Of a stretch of DNA of 64,000 bases, positions 33,004 through 40,623 are shown in pieces. The stretch spans positions 92,551-156,550 of the forward strand of contig NZ_DAXW01000004.1 of NCBI RefSeq assembly GCF_002506585.1, given 5' to 3'. This DNA is from Methanoculleus sp. UBA430 (GTDB lineage Archaea; Halobacteriota; Methanomicrobia; Methanomicrobiales; Methanoculleaceae). The notes beneath the pieces were generated by a model. That model saw only the letters and a program-made list of their open reading frames with translations, did not search any database and had not been told where the DNA came from. The position numbers and the translations under genes were made by a program. Numbering within the stretch: position 1 is the stretch's first letter; each line of letters starts with the position of its first letter.

Positions 33004-33900
33004 TCATAGGATGACCGGTGGCTGGGTCGGTACCACGGTTACGAATGTCAACGGTGGCAGGGTTGTCGGCGGCACGGTCACAAACGTCAACGGTGGCAGT
33101 GTTTGCAGGGTTGTCGGCGGCACGGTTGTCGGCGTTGTGGTCGGCGGGAGTGTCTCTTCCGGTGTCGTTGCGTTTGGCGAGGGTGACACGGTCGGCGGAG
33201 TGGTTGCACCGGGTGTCACGGGTGTTCCGGGCAGGGTGGGCGTTCGATCCGGCCCCGGGGCAGTCGGAGCAGGTGTCCCGGCCGGTCCCGGTGCGGACGG
33301 CGCGGCTTCATCGGGGAGCCAGATGTAGATGTCCCAGTTTCCGTTCCGGACATCGTTCCAGACGACCATGCTCTCGGTGACGGCGGGGGTCATCTGCACG
33401 CTCTCGTTCTCGGTGATCCGGGTCTCCTCCCCCGTGGCGATGTTGTAGAGGTAAATATCCCAGTTCCCGTTCCGGTTATCCTGCCAGACAATCCAGTCTC
33501 CGGCAATAGCGGGGCTGATCTCATGGCCGGTCCCGTTTGTTATCCGTGTCTCCTGCCCGGTAGAGATCTCGTAAAGGTAGATATCTCGGTTCCCGCTCCG
33601 GTTGTCCTCCCAGACGATCCGGTCTCCGTTCATCGCCATCCCGGCCGGGAGCGCCGTGGCGAATTGATCCCCTTCCGGCGGGGTGACTGCTTCTTCACTA
33701 TCGGTGGTCGCGTTGTAGAGGTACACATCATAATCTCCGGTTCTATTGTCGGACCAGAGGATGCGGTCGTCGACGACCGTCGAATAAACCTGATCCACCG
33801 AAGCGTTGGTAACCTGGTGCTCGGCGGCCGATACGATACCGGTGAGGAGCGCGATGGCAATCAGCGCCAGCACCGGAGCATAGAAGTTGCGTTCGTTCAT
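33004..33900 (-). CDS. Secreted TolB-like repeat surface protein with Thr/Pro-rich tail
   Basis: 298 aa. A signal peptide (hydrophobic core at residues 8-22, cleavage after VSA) precedes four blade-like repeats with the motif WxDxRxGxxDIYLY at about residues 49, 97, 139 and 181, spaced about 42-48. They resemble TolB/WD40-type beta-propeller blades; four blades alone may be an incomplete propeller. Residues 200-298 are rich in Pro and Thr, a stalk that may be O-glycosylated, and carry a near-duplicated VPPTTLPPLTFVTV segment. There is no C-terminal membrane helix or PGF-CTERM. It is probably exported and wall-associated; function unknown. Confidence 0.82.
   Translation of the reverse strand: MNERNFYAPVLALIAIALLTGIVSAAEHQVTNASVDQVYSTVVDDRILWSDNRTGDYDVYLYNATTDSEEAVTPPEGDQFATALPAGMAMNGDRIVWEDNRSGNRDIYLYEISTGQETRITNGTGHEISPAIAGDWIVWQDNRNGNWDIYLYNIATGEETRITENESVQMTPAVTESMVVWNDVRNGNWDIYIWLPDEAAPSAPGPAGTPAPTAPGPDRTPTLPGTPVTPGATTPPTVSPSPNATTPEETLPPTTTPTTVPPTTLQTLPPLTFVTVPPTTLPPLTFVTVVPTQPPVIL
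33034..33120 (-). repeat. Short tandem duplication inside the surface-protein tail
   Basis: A unit of about 39 nt (33034-33072) recurs at 33073-33120 with a 9-nt insertion. It encodes the repeated VPPTTL...LPPLTFVTV tail. Replication slippage in the Pro/Thr codons would explain it. Confidence 0.6.
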
Positions 33901-34249
33901 CCTTTGAGCCTCCTGGAAGCTTCCCCGGTCCCCTCCCCTCCGGAGTGCCGGCCCGGAAAACCCCCTGTGTTCGAGGAGAAGGGTTCCCGACGGCTCTTCA
34001 GAACCCTGAGGCCACAGGCTCTCTATGGTGTGGACGCCAAGCGGTTATCGCAGATTGCAGGGAGCATAGAGGAGCAGGCCGCACGGGTGATCCTTCCTCG
34101 GCAGGGGAATATGCGTGAGTGTATATAATAGCAGCCCGCCTGAGCCGGGATCCGGGAATGGCCTGCAACAGCCTGATGGGGCGTGCCGGATGCGTAAAAA
34201 AGAAGATGGGTGCCTACCCCGCGAGCCTGGCGGGGGGCACACTCGAGGA
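33901..34249. other. Intergenic region upstream of the TolB-like gene
   Basis: About 350 bp with no credible gene. GTATATAATA at 34121-34130 is a good TATA box, but it lies about 220 nt from the ATG at 33900, so on the minus strand it would imply a long GC-rich leader. GGGTTC and GAACCC copies (about 33986-34010) can pair within that leader. On the plus strand no gene follows it. The chagasin T-run is at 34196-34201. Confidence 0.45.
34196..34201 (-). terminator. Oligo-T terminator of the chagasin gene
   Basis: T6 on the minus strand, about 50 nt after the chagasin stop codon at 34250. Confidence 0.45.
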
Positions 34250-34741
34250 TCACTCGATGGTGAACGCCATCGAGAATGCGGTCTCGTTCCCGGTCACGTT
34301 CTCCCAGGGCCGCATGTAGACTGCAGAGAACTCGCCGGCGCCTTCCTCGGCAGCGATGTACTCCCAGACATGCACCCCGCCGGCGCCCACAAGTTCGGTC
34401 TGGGGCGCGTCGTGCGTCTCGTTCACGAGCTGGAGCCCCTCATATGAGGTGACGTTCCACTCGTAGCCGGTCGTCGGGTTCTCGGCGAGGCGGATCGTGA
34501 TCTCGCTCCCGACCGGGAGGGTGACCGTCTCGTTGTAGTTCGTCTCGTTGAAGACGTACTCCTCCGCCGGGGCGGGGGTGGCTGTCGCGTTCGTCTCCGG
34601 AGCGGCCGTGGTCGCCTCCGGGGTGGGGGTCGCGGTCACGTTTTGCTGTTCCGCCGGCTGCGACGTGCAACCGGCTCCGAGCAGGCACAGTGCGAGGAGT
34701 CCTGCAACCAGGGCACCATAGATACTCTTTCTCTGAACCAT
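34250..34741 (-). CDS. Chagasin-type inhibitor of cysteine peptidases, lipoprotein
   Basis: 163 aa. The signal peptide ends in a lipobox, LLGAGC (Cys25), followed by a Thr/Pro/Ala linker to about residue 60 and then a chagasin domain. The three inhibitory loops are recognisable: NPTTGYEW, GAGGVHVWEY, and RPWEN. Chagasin-like proteins block papain-family peptidases; in archaea they may guard against extracellular or own proteases. A TATA box (ATTATAAAG, minus strand, about 34785-34793) precedes the ATG at a suitable distance. Monocistronic, divergent from the next lipoprotein gene. Confidence 0.92.
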   Translation of the reverse strand: MVQRKSIYGALVAGLLALCLLGAGCTSQPAEQQNVTATPTPEATTAAPETNATATPAPAEEYVFNETNYNETVTLPVGSEITIRLAENPTTGYEWNVTSYEGLQLVNETHDAPQTELVGAGGVHVWEYIAAEEGAGEFSAVYMRPWENVTGNETAFSMAFTIE

Positions 34742-34956
34742 GCGGTAAGGTTGCTCAGATATGGTAAATACTTTTCTTAAACCCTTTATAATGGTTCCCC
34801 CCGATCCATCTTGTTTCAGCCGTTTTCCGTTCAGCCGTCGCGAATGAGGTTGGTGAACGCTTCAAAACGCACCCGGTTCGAGCATACCGCGCCGTATCGC
34901 TAAATGACAATTTATAAATATTATTCTATCAATCTGGTCTCACTGAGGGCATCATT

Positions 34957-35589
34957 ATGAGAACACTCTCTTCAAACACGATCTTCCCGGCGCTTCTTGT
35001 CATGCTCGGGATCTGCCTGCTTGCCGCAGGCTGTACATCGGCGCCGTCGGACACCACCACACCGCAGACAACCACCTACGGGACCTCCGTAACCGGCACC
35101 GCCGTGGCCACGACCACTCCCGCCGCCGGCACCACCGTCTCCGGTGCCGCAGCGGGGAGCGTATCCGCGGTTCCGTTTGCGACCCTGATCCCGTTCCTGC
35201 CCGGTGCGCCTGCCGGCTGGACTGCGGAAGAACCATCCGGGGCCTCCCTGGTGGTCGAGGACGGCCAGTGGACCTTTGCGTCCCGTGAGTACACAAAGGG
35301 TGACGCCGTGGCGGCGGTCCTGATCCAGGACTCGGCCTACTACGACGTGGGCTACTGGGAGTCGTGGGACTCGTTCGTCTCGTTCGAGACGACCGAGGGC
35401 TACTACAGGTCGGGCACGGTCGGCGGCCACCCCTCCTGGGAGTTCTTCTCCAAACCCGCCACCTACGGCACCTGGATCGGCGTGAACGAGCGGTTCATGG
35501 TCTACGTCAGCGTCGAGGACGGTTCCAAGCAGGATCTCGATGCATTCGTGAACGCCGTCGATTACGGCCGTCTCGCGAACCTGAAGTGA
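34957..35589 (+). CDS. Lipoprotein of unknown function (methanogen surface family)
   Basis: 210 aa. Signal peptide with lipobox LLAAGC (Cys26), then a Thr/Ala/Gly-rich linker to about residue 68, then a compact C-terminal domain (FATLIPFLPGAPAGWTAEEPSG through NAVDYGRLANLK). The domain has a repeated pattern of Tyr/Trp (YYDVGYWESWDSFVSFETTEGYY). I do not recognise it firmly; proteins with the phrase LPxxPxGW are common as exported archaeal lipoproteins. A strong TATA (TTTATAAATA, about 34912-34922) is 35-45 nt upstream. Confidence 0.85.
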   Translation: MRTLSSNTIFPALLVMLGICLLAAGCTSAPSDTTTPQTTTYGTSVTGTAVATTTPAAGTTVSGAAAGSVSAVPFATLIPFLPGAPAGWTAEEPSGASLVVEDGQWTFASREYTKGDAVAAVLIQDSAYYDVGYWESWDSFVSFETTEGYYRSGTVGGHPSWEFFSKPATYGTWIGVNERFMVYVSVEDGSKQDLDAFVNAVDYGRLANLK

Positions 35590-35614
35590 CCCCGAAACCC
35601 TTCTATTTTTGTCA

Positions 35615-36205
35615 TCAGGACAACGCCGTGATGATGTAGTGGTACGGCCCCGCCTCCGCGACCCCTGTCACCCGGAGCCCCGCCTCCGCCATCAGGGACG
35701 CCGCATGCTCCGTACTGAACTTCTTTGCGGTCGGCGGGCCGAGGGGGAGAGGTTCTTTCTTCCAGTCCACGTCGACGATCCTGCCTTCCGGGGCTGCCAT
35801 CACCTTCGCGTTGACAAGCACCCTGACCGGGTCGGCAAAGTCGTGGAGGGCGATCCCGATGAAGACCACGTCCGCGCATCGGTCGCAGAGAACGATCTCC
35901 TCCGCTGCCCCGTGGTGGAGGACGACGTTGTCGAGCCTCTCGCGGAACGCCTTCTCCTGCAGGAGATCGAGAGCCTCTGCGTCGACGTCGATCCCGCAGA
36001 CGCGGCCGTGCGGCCCGACCCGCCGCGCCGCCGGGAGCGCGAAGAACCCGTCCCCGCACCCGACATCGATGAACGTATCGCCCGTGGTAAGCCCGATCCC
36101 CTCCAGGGTGAACTCGGGGTGCTGCCAGCGCCTGCGGGCTGCCTCGTCTTCCGGTGTGTGCCGAAAGCCTGTATGGTGTGCCATGCCCGTCCCGGTAGTC
36201 CTCAT
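35615..36205 (-). CDS. Class I SAM-dependent methyltransferase (UbiE/ArsM-like)
   Basis: 196 aa from ATG 36205; an ATG at 36184 (MAHHTGFRHTPEDEAARRRW) is an equally good start. Motif I is FIDVGCGDGFFALPAA near residues 45-60, and the acidic loop VCGIDVDAEALDLL ends beta-2. The typical post-motif region DVVFIGIALHDFADPVRVL follows. The substrate is unknown; the length and motifs fit the ubiquinone/menaquinone-type small-molecule methyltransferases. It stands alone, convergent with the lipoprotein gene (25 nt between stops). Confidence 0.88.
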   Translation of the reverse strand: MRTTGTGMAHHTGFRHTPEDEAARRRWQHPEFTLEGIGLTTGDTFIDVGCGDGFFALPAARRVGPHGRVCGIDVDAEALDLLQEKAFRERLDNVVLHHGAAEEIVLCDRCADVVFIGIALHDFADPVRVLVNAKVMAAPEGRIVDVDWKKEPLPLGPPTAKKFSTEHAASLMAEAGLRVTGVAEAGPYHYIITALS

Positions 36206-36283
36206 CAGAAAAGAACCTGCTGCTCCCTTCGTTGAGGCCCCATACCGGGGGAGCCCTCCAGCTATCGTGCGAACGACCGTCAG

Positions 36284-36291
36284 AAAAAAAA
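36284..36291 (-). terminator. Oligo-T terminator downstream of the DUF1059 gene
   Basis: A8 on the plus strand is T8 on the coding minus strand, 18 nt after the stop codon at 36309. Confidence 0.6.
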
Positions 36292-36308
36292 GTTCGGGGG
36301 CGTTCCCC

Positions 36309-36485
36309 TCACTTCATCGCCTTGCGGATCTTCTCCTGCGTCTCCGGGTGCTCCGGGTTCATCTGGTGGGCGGTCTGGACGTGCCCCTCGACCCGCTTCA
36401 TCAGCTCCTTCTCGTTCTCCGCCTTCTCCTCAAACTCGCACGCAAGGCCGAGATCCTTGCACCTGAACGTCTTCTGTTCCTGCAT
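36309..36485 (-). CDS. DUF1059 small protein
   Basis: 58 aa from ATG 36483-36485, with GGTGAG 4 nt before it; a GTG at 36494 would add three residues. The sequence (QEQKTFRCKDLGLACEF, then KELMKRVEGHVQTAHQ and a C-terminal lysine-rich helix) matches the DUF1059 family, which has one conserved Cys pair and a His-containing helix of unknown function, possibly metal binding. The TATA box is ATTTTATATC on the minus strand at about 36520-36529. It is monocistronic, with a terminator just after the stop. Confidence 0.9.
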   Translation of the reverse strand: MQEQKTFRCKDLGLACEFEEKAENEKELMKRVEGHVQTAHQMNPEHPETQEKIRKAMK

Positions 36486-36534
36486 GCCTCTCACCGGCCG
36501 GGGTTGTATATAGAGTGTGATATAAAATTGTATT

Positions 36535-36670
36535 GCCGCTCATTTTCTGTGTGTCCTCATGGTCGGGCGCAACCGGTCCCGGGGCCCCGCCGCCGTTCGC
36601 CCCCACACGGCGCGAGGCCGCAAAGGAGACCAGCCCTTTGGGCCGGTGCTTGATCACCGGTAGGTTGCAG
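36535..36670. other. GC-rich non-coding segment with hairpins
   Basis: Between the DUF1059 promoter and the ABC ATPase gene. It contains GCCC-ttt-GGGC (36633-36643) and CCGGTG-cttgat-CACCGG (36643-36660), back to back, plus a GGGGCCCC run near 36580. It has no coding character. It may be a terminator of the ABC operon on the minus strand or a copy of a dispersed repeat. Confidence 0.35.
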
Positions 36671-36691
36671 AGGGTGAGGAGCACATCCCCA

Positions 36692-37378
36692 TCACGCTTT
36701 CCTGCACTCCGTCACATCCTCGATCAGACCGTCCCGCAGGGTGACGACCCGGCAGAAGTACTCTTTGTGCCAGTCCTCGTGCGAGACCATCAGGATCGTC
36801 TGGCCCAGATCCTCGTTTAACCGTGCAAAAAGGTCGAGGATGCTCTTTGACGTCTGGCTATCAAGGTTCGCGCAGGGCTCGTCGGCAAGCAGGATGCTCG
36901 GACTGTTCACGAGCGCCCGGGCGATCGCCACGCGCTGCTGCTCTCCGCCCGAGAGTTCGCTCTGCCGGTGGTCCATCCGATCGCCGAGGCCGACCCGGGA
37001 GAGGATCTCGGCGCTCTTTTTGAGATAACCCTCCTTTGGATCTCCGCGAACGAGCGACGTCAGGTAGACGTTCTCGAGTGCCGTGAGTTCCCCGATGAGC
37101 GCATAGTCCTGGAAGACGTAGCCGAGCCGGTTCAGCCGGAAGAGGGTCCGCCGGTGGTCGGAGAGGGCGAGGACGTCGGTCCCGTCGATCGTGACCCTGC
37201 CGGAGTCGGGGCGGTCGAGGAGCCCGAGGATATGGAGGAGCGTCGATTTCCCGCTGCCGCTCGCCCCCATGATCCCGACGAACTCTCCCCTGGCAACGGA
37301 GAGGGAGACGCCCTCGAGGGCCCGGACCTCCACCCTGCCCATTGTGTAGACCCGGGTGAGGTTCTCTGCGACGATCAT
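36692..37378 (-). CDS. ABC transporter ATP-binding protein, MacB/LolD type
   Basis: 228 aa from ATG 37376-37378. Walker A MGASGSGKSTLLHI, Q-loop YVFQDYALIGELTALENV, signature ELSGGEQQRVAIARAL, and Walker B ILLADEPCANLD are in order. The YTMGRVEVRALEGVSL opening is typical of the MacB/LolD class. It powers the permease gene next to it (start 4 nt after the permease stop). These systems do not usually translocate substrate across the membrane but transmit force to an outside partner. Confidence 0.94.
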   Translation of the reverse strand: MIVAENLTRVYTMGRVEVRALEGVSLSVARGEFVGIMGASGSGKSTLLHILGLLDRPDSGRVTIDGTDVLALSDHRRTLFRLNRLGYVFQDYALIGELTALENVYLTSLVRGDPKEGYLKKSAEILSRVGLGDRMDHRQSELSGGEQQRVAIARALVNSPSILLADEPCANLDSQTSKSILDLFARLNEDLGQTILMVSHEDWHKEYFCRVVTLRDGLIEDVTECRKA

Positions 37379-37382
37379 TCGT

Positions 37383-38591
37383 TCACCCCCTGATTGCGGA
37401 GAGGATATCCTCGCGGGCGATCCGCCACGCCGGGATGTAGCCCGCCACCACCGAGACCGCAAAGAGGCTGGCGATGCTCCGGAGGATCGCCGACGCCTCC
37501 ACGAGCGGGTAGACCGGGCCGCCGGGGAAGACGAGCGGGTAGGCAGTCAGGTAGGTCGTCACGCCGGCATTCAACGCTATCCCGGCCAGTGCCCCGACGG
37601 CGGTGATGAAGAGCACCTGGAGGACGTAGGAGTTGATGATGATACGCTGGTCAATCCCGATCGCCTTCAAGATCCCGATCTGCCTCCGCCGGTTCACGGT
37701 GTTGATGAAGATCACGATGAAGACCACCACGACGGCGATGATGAGGCTGACCATGGTCGAGATCGCGTTGATGATGTTGAAACTCTGTATCGCCTGGTCG
37801 ACGAACCCTCCCGCCTTCTCCTGGTATGTCCGGACCTCCTCCTGGATGCCGTAGGAGAGCAATTCTCTCTGGTACTCCTCCTCCCTGCCGTTCACCTCGG
37901 TCTTCACCAGGATCACGGACGCCTGGTCCTGGAGGCCGAGTACCCCGCTCATCTCGCGATTGGTGATGAAAGCCGACGTATCGACACCGAAGGACTGGGT
38001 CTCGTAGATCCCCTTCACCCGGTAGGTCCTTGTTGCGCCGTTCGGATAGGCCACCTCTACCGGGTCGCCGACCATGACCCCCTCGAGTGTGGGGAGGCCG
38101 CCCCCCTCCTCCCCCTCCCTCCCCGCGAGGGTCGCACCCATGATGATCGCATCGGTATCACCGTTTGAGAGGAACTCCCCTTCGGTCAGGTAGTCGGCGA
38201 TCTTCGTCACCGATCGCTCGTCCTCCGGGGTTATGCCGTAGAGGGTGCTTGCGGCGTTTCTGCCCTTGTAGAAGTAGGTCACCCCGGCGGCCGTCCTCGG
38301 TGACGTGCCGGTGATTCCCGGCACCCGTTGGACCTTCTTCTGGAGACCGGTCGCGTCATCGATGTACTGGCTGCCCTCCCGTGGCTCAATGACCAGGTTT
38401 CCGAAGTCGAAGTCGATCGACTGGGTATTAAAGGTCTCGACGACCCCGGAGATGATGGAGGGGAGGAAGACTAAGTTCACAAAAATGAGGGCGATGATCA
38501 TGATGGTGAGGGCGAGCGTCCCCTTGCTCCCGCGCTGGATGGCCTTCCATGCCAGAAATGCGGAGACCCTGAGGCCGGCAAATACAGGCAC
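37383..38591 (-). CDS. ABC permease, MacB/FtsX family
   Basis: 402 aa. An N-terminal transmembrane helix (about residues 25-47) is followed by a large extracytoplasmic domain to about 260. Three C-terminal helices (about 274-296, 325-350, 365-385) have the FtsX-domain stretch (MVSLIIAVVVVFIVIFINTVNRRRQIGILKAIG) and ARED before the last residues. It starts one nt after the COG1361-like gene, so the three form an operon: exposed subunit, permease, ATPase. Confidence 0.93.
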   Translation of the reverse strand: MPVFAGLRVSAFLAWKAIQRGSKGTLALTIMIIALIFVNLVFLPSIISGVVETFNTQSIDFDFGNLVIEPREGSQYIDDATGLQKKVQRVPGITGTSPRTAAGVTYFYKGRNAASTLYGITPEDERSVTKIADYLTEGEFLSNGDTDAIIMGATLAGREGEEGGGLPTLEGVMVGDPVEVAYPNGATRTYRVKGIYETQSFGVDTSAFITNREMSGVLGLQDQASVILVKTEVNGREEEYQRELLSYGIQEEVRTYQEKAGGFVDQAIQSFNIINAISTMVSLIIAVVVVFIVIFINTVNRRRQIGILKAIGIDQRIIINSYVLQVLFITAVGALAGIALNAGVTTYLTAYPLVFPGGPVYPLVEASAILRSIASLFAVSVVAGYIPAWRIAREDILSAIRG

Positions 38592-38592
38592 G

Positions 38593-39834
38593 TCACTCCT
38601 CCTTTCGTCTCCGGTACCAGAAGACCGCGGCTACGACAGCGACGATGAGGATGGCGGCCACGGCGGCAAAGAACGGGAGCGCGTCCGACTCGGCAACGGT
38701 CATGCTCAAGGCCTGCTCTGTTGTGTGCGCCCCGTAATCGTCGGTATACTGTATGGTGAGGGTGTAGGGGAACTCTCCCTCCCGGTCGGCCTGCAGGGCG
38801 AAGACGGCCGGACCGTCGTTGCCGGGTTCTATCGTCCCGAGAAACGCTTCTTTCGAACCCGGGAGCGAGAGGTCTTCGATGGTTGCCCGGACCGACCCTG
38901 CGTCCGCCGTCCCGGTGTTCTCTATCCGAACCGTCAGGTCCACCTGGTCCCCGGCGGTGATCCGGGAGGGCTCGGTCCTGATGGAGGCGATGCCCATCTC
39001 GGCGCGGCCGATAATGGGGATACCGACCGTCGCCACCTGCTGGAAGGCTGTCCGGTCGGCATTCCGGTAGTCGACGGTGACGAGGACCGGTGTAAGTCCG
39101 AGCGGCGCGTTGGTGTCGGTCTCGAAGGTCAGGTTCAGCACCGACTCCCCTCCCGGTCGGAGCTCGGCGATGTAGTAGTTCTCCGAGTTCTTCGGGGTGA
39201 TCCCGCCGGAGGTCGCGTTGACGCTGACGAAGACGTCGCTTGCGCTCGCCTGGCCCTCGTTGTAGATGGTGAGCGTGACGTTGAAGGGATCGCCCGGATC
39301 GACGGATGCCGGGACGGTCCTCTCCACCCGGAGCGCGGGTTTCTTGATCAAGGCGTATGCCGAGTTGACGTTCACCGGTATCGGGTACCGCACGTCTGCT
39401 CCATCGCGCACCCGGACCCAGACCTCCGGGAAGTAGAGCCCCTCCTCTCCGGGGGCGCGTATCTGGAAGGTGAGCGGGAAGGACTGGCCGGGGCCGATCT
39501 CACCGATCTCCTGGAAACTCCCGGTCAGGACCTTGACTCCTTCGCCGTTTAAGAGCACATTCTCGATGTAAGCGTTCTCCGGGGTCTCTGCCGAAGTGTT
39601 CGTCCCTCCGGTGCCGCCATCCAGCCGGATCTCGAGCGGGGACCCCGTGGCCGGGGAAGCAGTGCTCGCGAGCACCACCGTGATCGTCCCTTCGTCCCCG
39701 GGCATCAGGACGGCGGGGGTTACGGTGTAGTTGGAGACGATTACCGTCGGGGCCTGTGCGGTTGCTGTTGCCGGCATGAGCACCAGAAGTACGATGAGCA
39801 CGCCCGGTACCCAGCCGATTGTGCGCCTCTCCAT
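38593..39834 (-). CDS. Membrane-anchored COG1361-type extracellular protein (CARDB-like domains)
   Basis: 413 aa from ATG 39832-39834, with GGGAGG before it. Signal sequence (about residues 5-27) is followed by immunoglobulin-like repeats, recognisable by D(P)GDxFxVTLTIYNEGQASA and ITAGDQVDLTVRIENTGTADA, a CARDB-like pattern, and a C-terminal helix ALPFFAAVAAILIVAVVAAV before RRRKEE. This is the architecture of COG1361 S-layer-associated proteins. Operon position before a MacB-type permease suggests it is the extracellular partner. A TATA-like ATATATATCC lies near 39919-39928. Confidence 0.88.
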   Translation of the reverse strand: MERRTIGWVPGVLIVLLVLMPATATAQAPTVIVSNYTVTPAVLMPGDEGTITVVLASTASPATGSPLEIRLDGGTGGTNTSAETPENAYIENVLLNGEGVKVLTGSFQEIGEIGPGQSFPLTFQIRAPGEEGLYFPEVWVRVRDGADVRYPIPVNVNSAYALIKKPALRVERTVPASVDPGDPFNVTLTIYNEGQASASDVFVSVNATSGGITPKNSENYYIAELRPGGESVLNLTFETDTNAPLGLTPVLVTVDYRNADRTAFQQVATVGIPIIGRAEMGIASIRTEPSRITAGDQVDLTVRIENTGTADAGSVRATIEDLSLPGSKEAFLGTIEPGNDGPAVFALQADREGEFPYTLTIQYTDDYGAHTTEQALSMTVAESDALPFFAAVAAILIVAVVAAVFWYRRRKEE

Positions 39835-40328
39835 GCCCCTCCCGGGGGCAGTCGCGGACTCCGGGACCATCTCTAGTATCTCCGGGTATGGTTCTTTGAG
39901 CTCCCGGATCGCTGATGTTCATATATATCCGTTGTGCATGACTCCTGCCGGCTCAGGACTCTGCGTGATAGGTCTATGTACTCGAAAATACTTTTATAAT
40001 CATAATGGTATATTACGATCGGGATACGGAGAGGAGAGTGCAGGACGGGTCGACCCGGTGGGTAACCGAAAACGACGTGTGCTTCCAATCACGTTCTATA
40101 CCTCCTATGCGTCATCATAACCCCGGTATGCCCATGCCCCCGCGCTGTCTCTCCGTTCTCATGCACCGATCCTCCCTCACCACGCTTGCCCGGTCCTATC
40201 TGCCGCTTGCAGGGGAACCGGCACGGGAGAATGACGTTGCCCGGGGGGCCGGCGAAGAGTTCTCCCGACCGTGAGCTGCTTTTATCTCCCTCCGGCGGTA
40301 TACACCGCCAACATCTGGAGGGGAAGAG
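39835..40328. other. Long intergenic region upstream of the COG1361-ABC operon
   Basis: About 490 bp. It holds two AT-rich islands: ATATATATCC (39919-39928), the likely minus-strand promoter for the ABC operon, and a second at about 39985-40018 (TTTTATAATC, GGTATATTA) that could serve either strand. 40030-40270 is GC-rich and has no convincing gene; a plus-strand frame from 40005 looks unlike a protein. The hairpin at 40294-40309 belongs to the next gene. Confidence 0.5.
40294..40309 (+). promoter_or_regulatory. Hairpin in the 5' region of the 66-aa gene
   Basis: GGCGGT-atac-ACCGCC, a perfect 6-bp stem with a 4-nt loop, ends 19 nt before the ATG at 40329 and just before the ribosome-binding site. 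A TATA-like CTTTTATC precedes it by about 15 nt. It may be an operator or a translational control hairpin. Confidence 0.4.
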
Positions 40329-40529
40329 ATGGAGACGATCCAGTGGCTGGTGACGCTGACGTTCCGGGTGACGGTGAACGGCGTCAAATCGAAGGATGAT
40401 TCGGTGGCTGCAGGCCTGGAACAACTCAAGATGGGGCTCTGCAGCGGAGAGAATTTTCCCGTCGAGGCGAGTGTCCGGAGGATCACCAACATTGTCGAGG
40501 AGGAGCCGGTCTTCGGCGTGAGGTGGTGA
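40329..40529 (+). CDS. Small protein of unknown function (66 aa)
   Basis: METIQWLVTLTFRVTVNGVKSKDDSVAAGLEQLKMGLCSGENFPVEASVRRITNIVEEEPVFGVRW pattern: beta-rich N-terminus, an acidic helix, then a conserved-looking aromatic end. A strong SD (GGAGGGGAAG) lies 3 nt before the ATG. I do not recognise the family; the shape (RVTVNGVKSKDDSVAAGLEQLK) suggests a single-domain binding protein. No operon partner is obvious. Confidence 0.75.
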   Translation: METIQWLVTLTFRVTVNGVKSKDDSVAAGLEQLKMGLCSGENFPVEASVRRITNIVEEEPVFGVRW

Positions 40530-40623
40530 GCGGCGCCCGGTACGGGCTGGAAGCGTTGTGGTCGGGAACCGTGATCCTCCATTGGGGAAAACCCTTTTCT
40601 CTCCTCACCACCTGATCGGCCCC

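Noticed and set aside
33034..33120. Possible CRISPR-like repeat
   Set aside because: Only two units, in frame in a coding sequence, encoding a Pro/Thr tail.
34023..34253. Minus-strand ORFs between chagasin and the TolB-like gene
   Set aside because: No start signal, Pro/Arg/Cys-rich; better explained as leader or spacer.
40005..40274. 89-codon plus-strand ORF behind TATA-like sequence
   Set aside because: The TATA is too close to its ATG, and the sequence past residue 30 is unlike protein.
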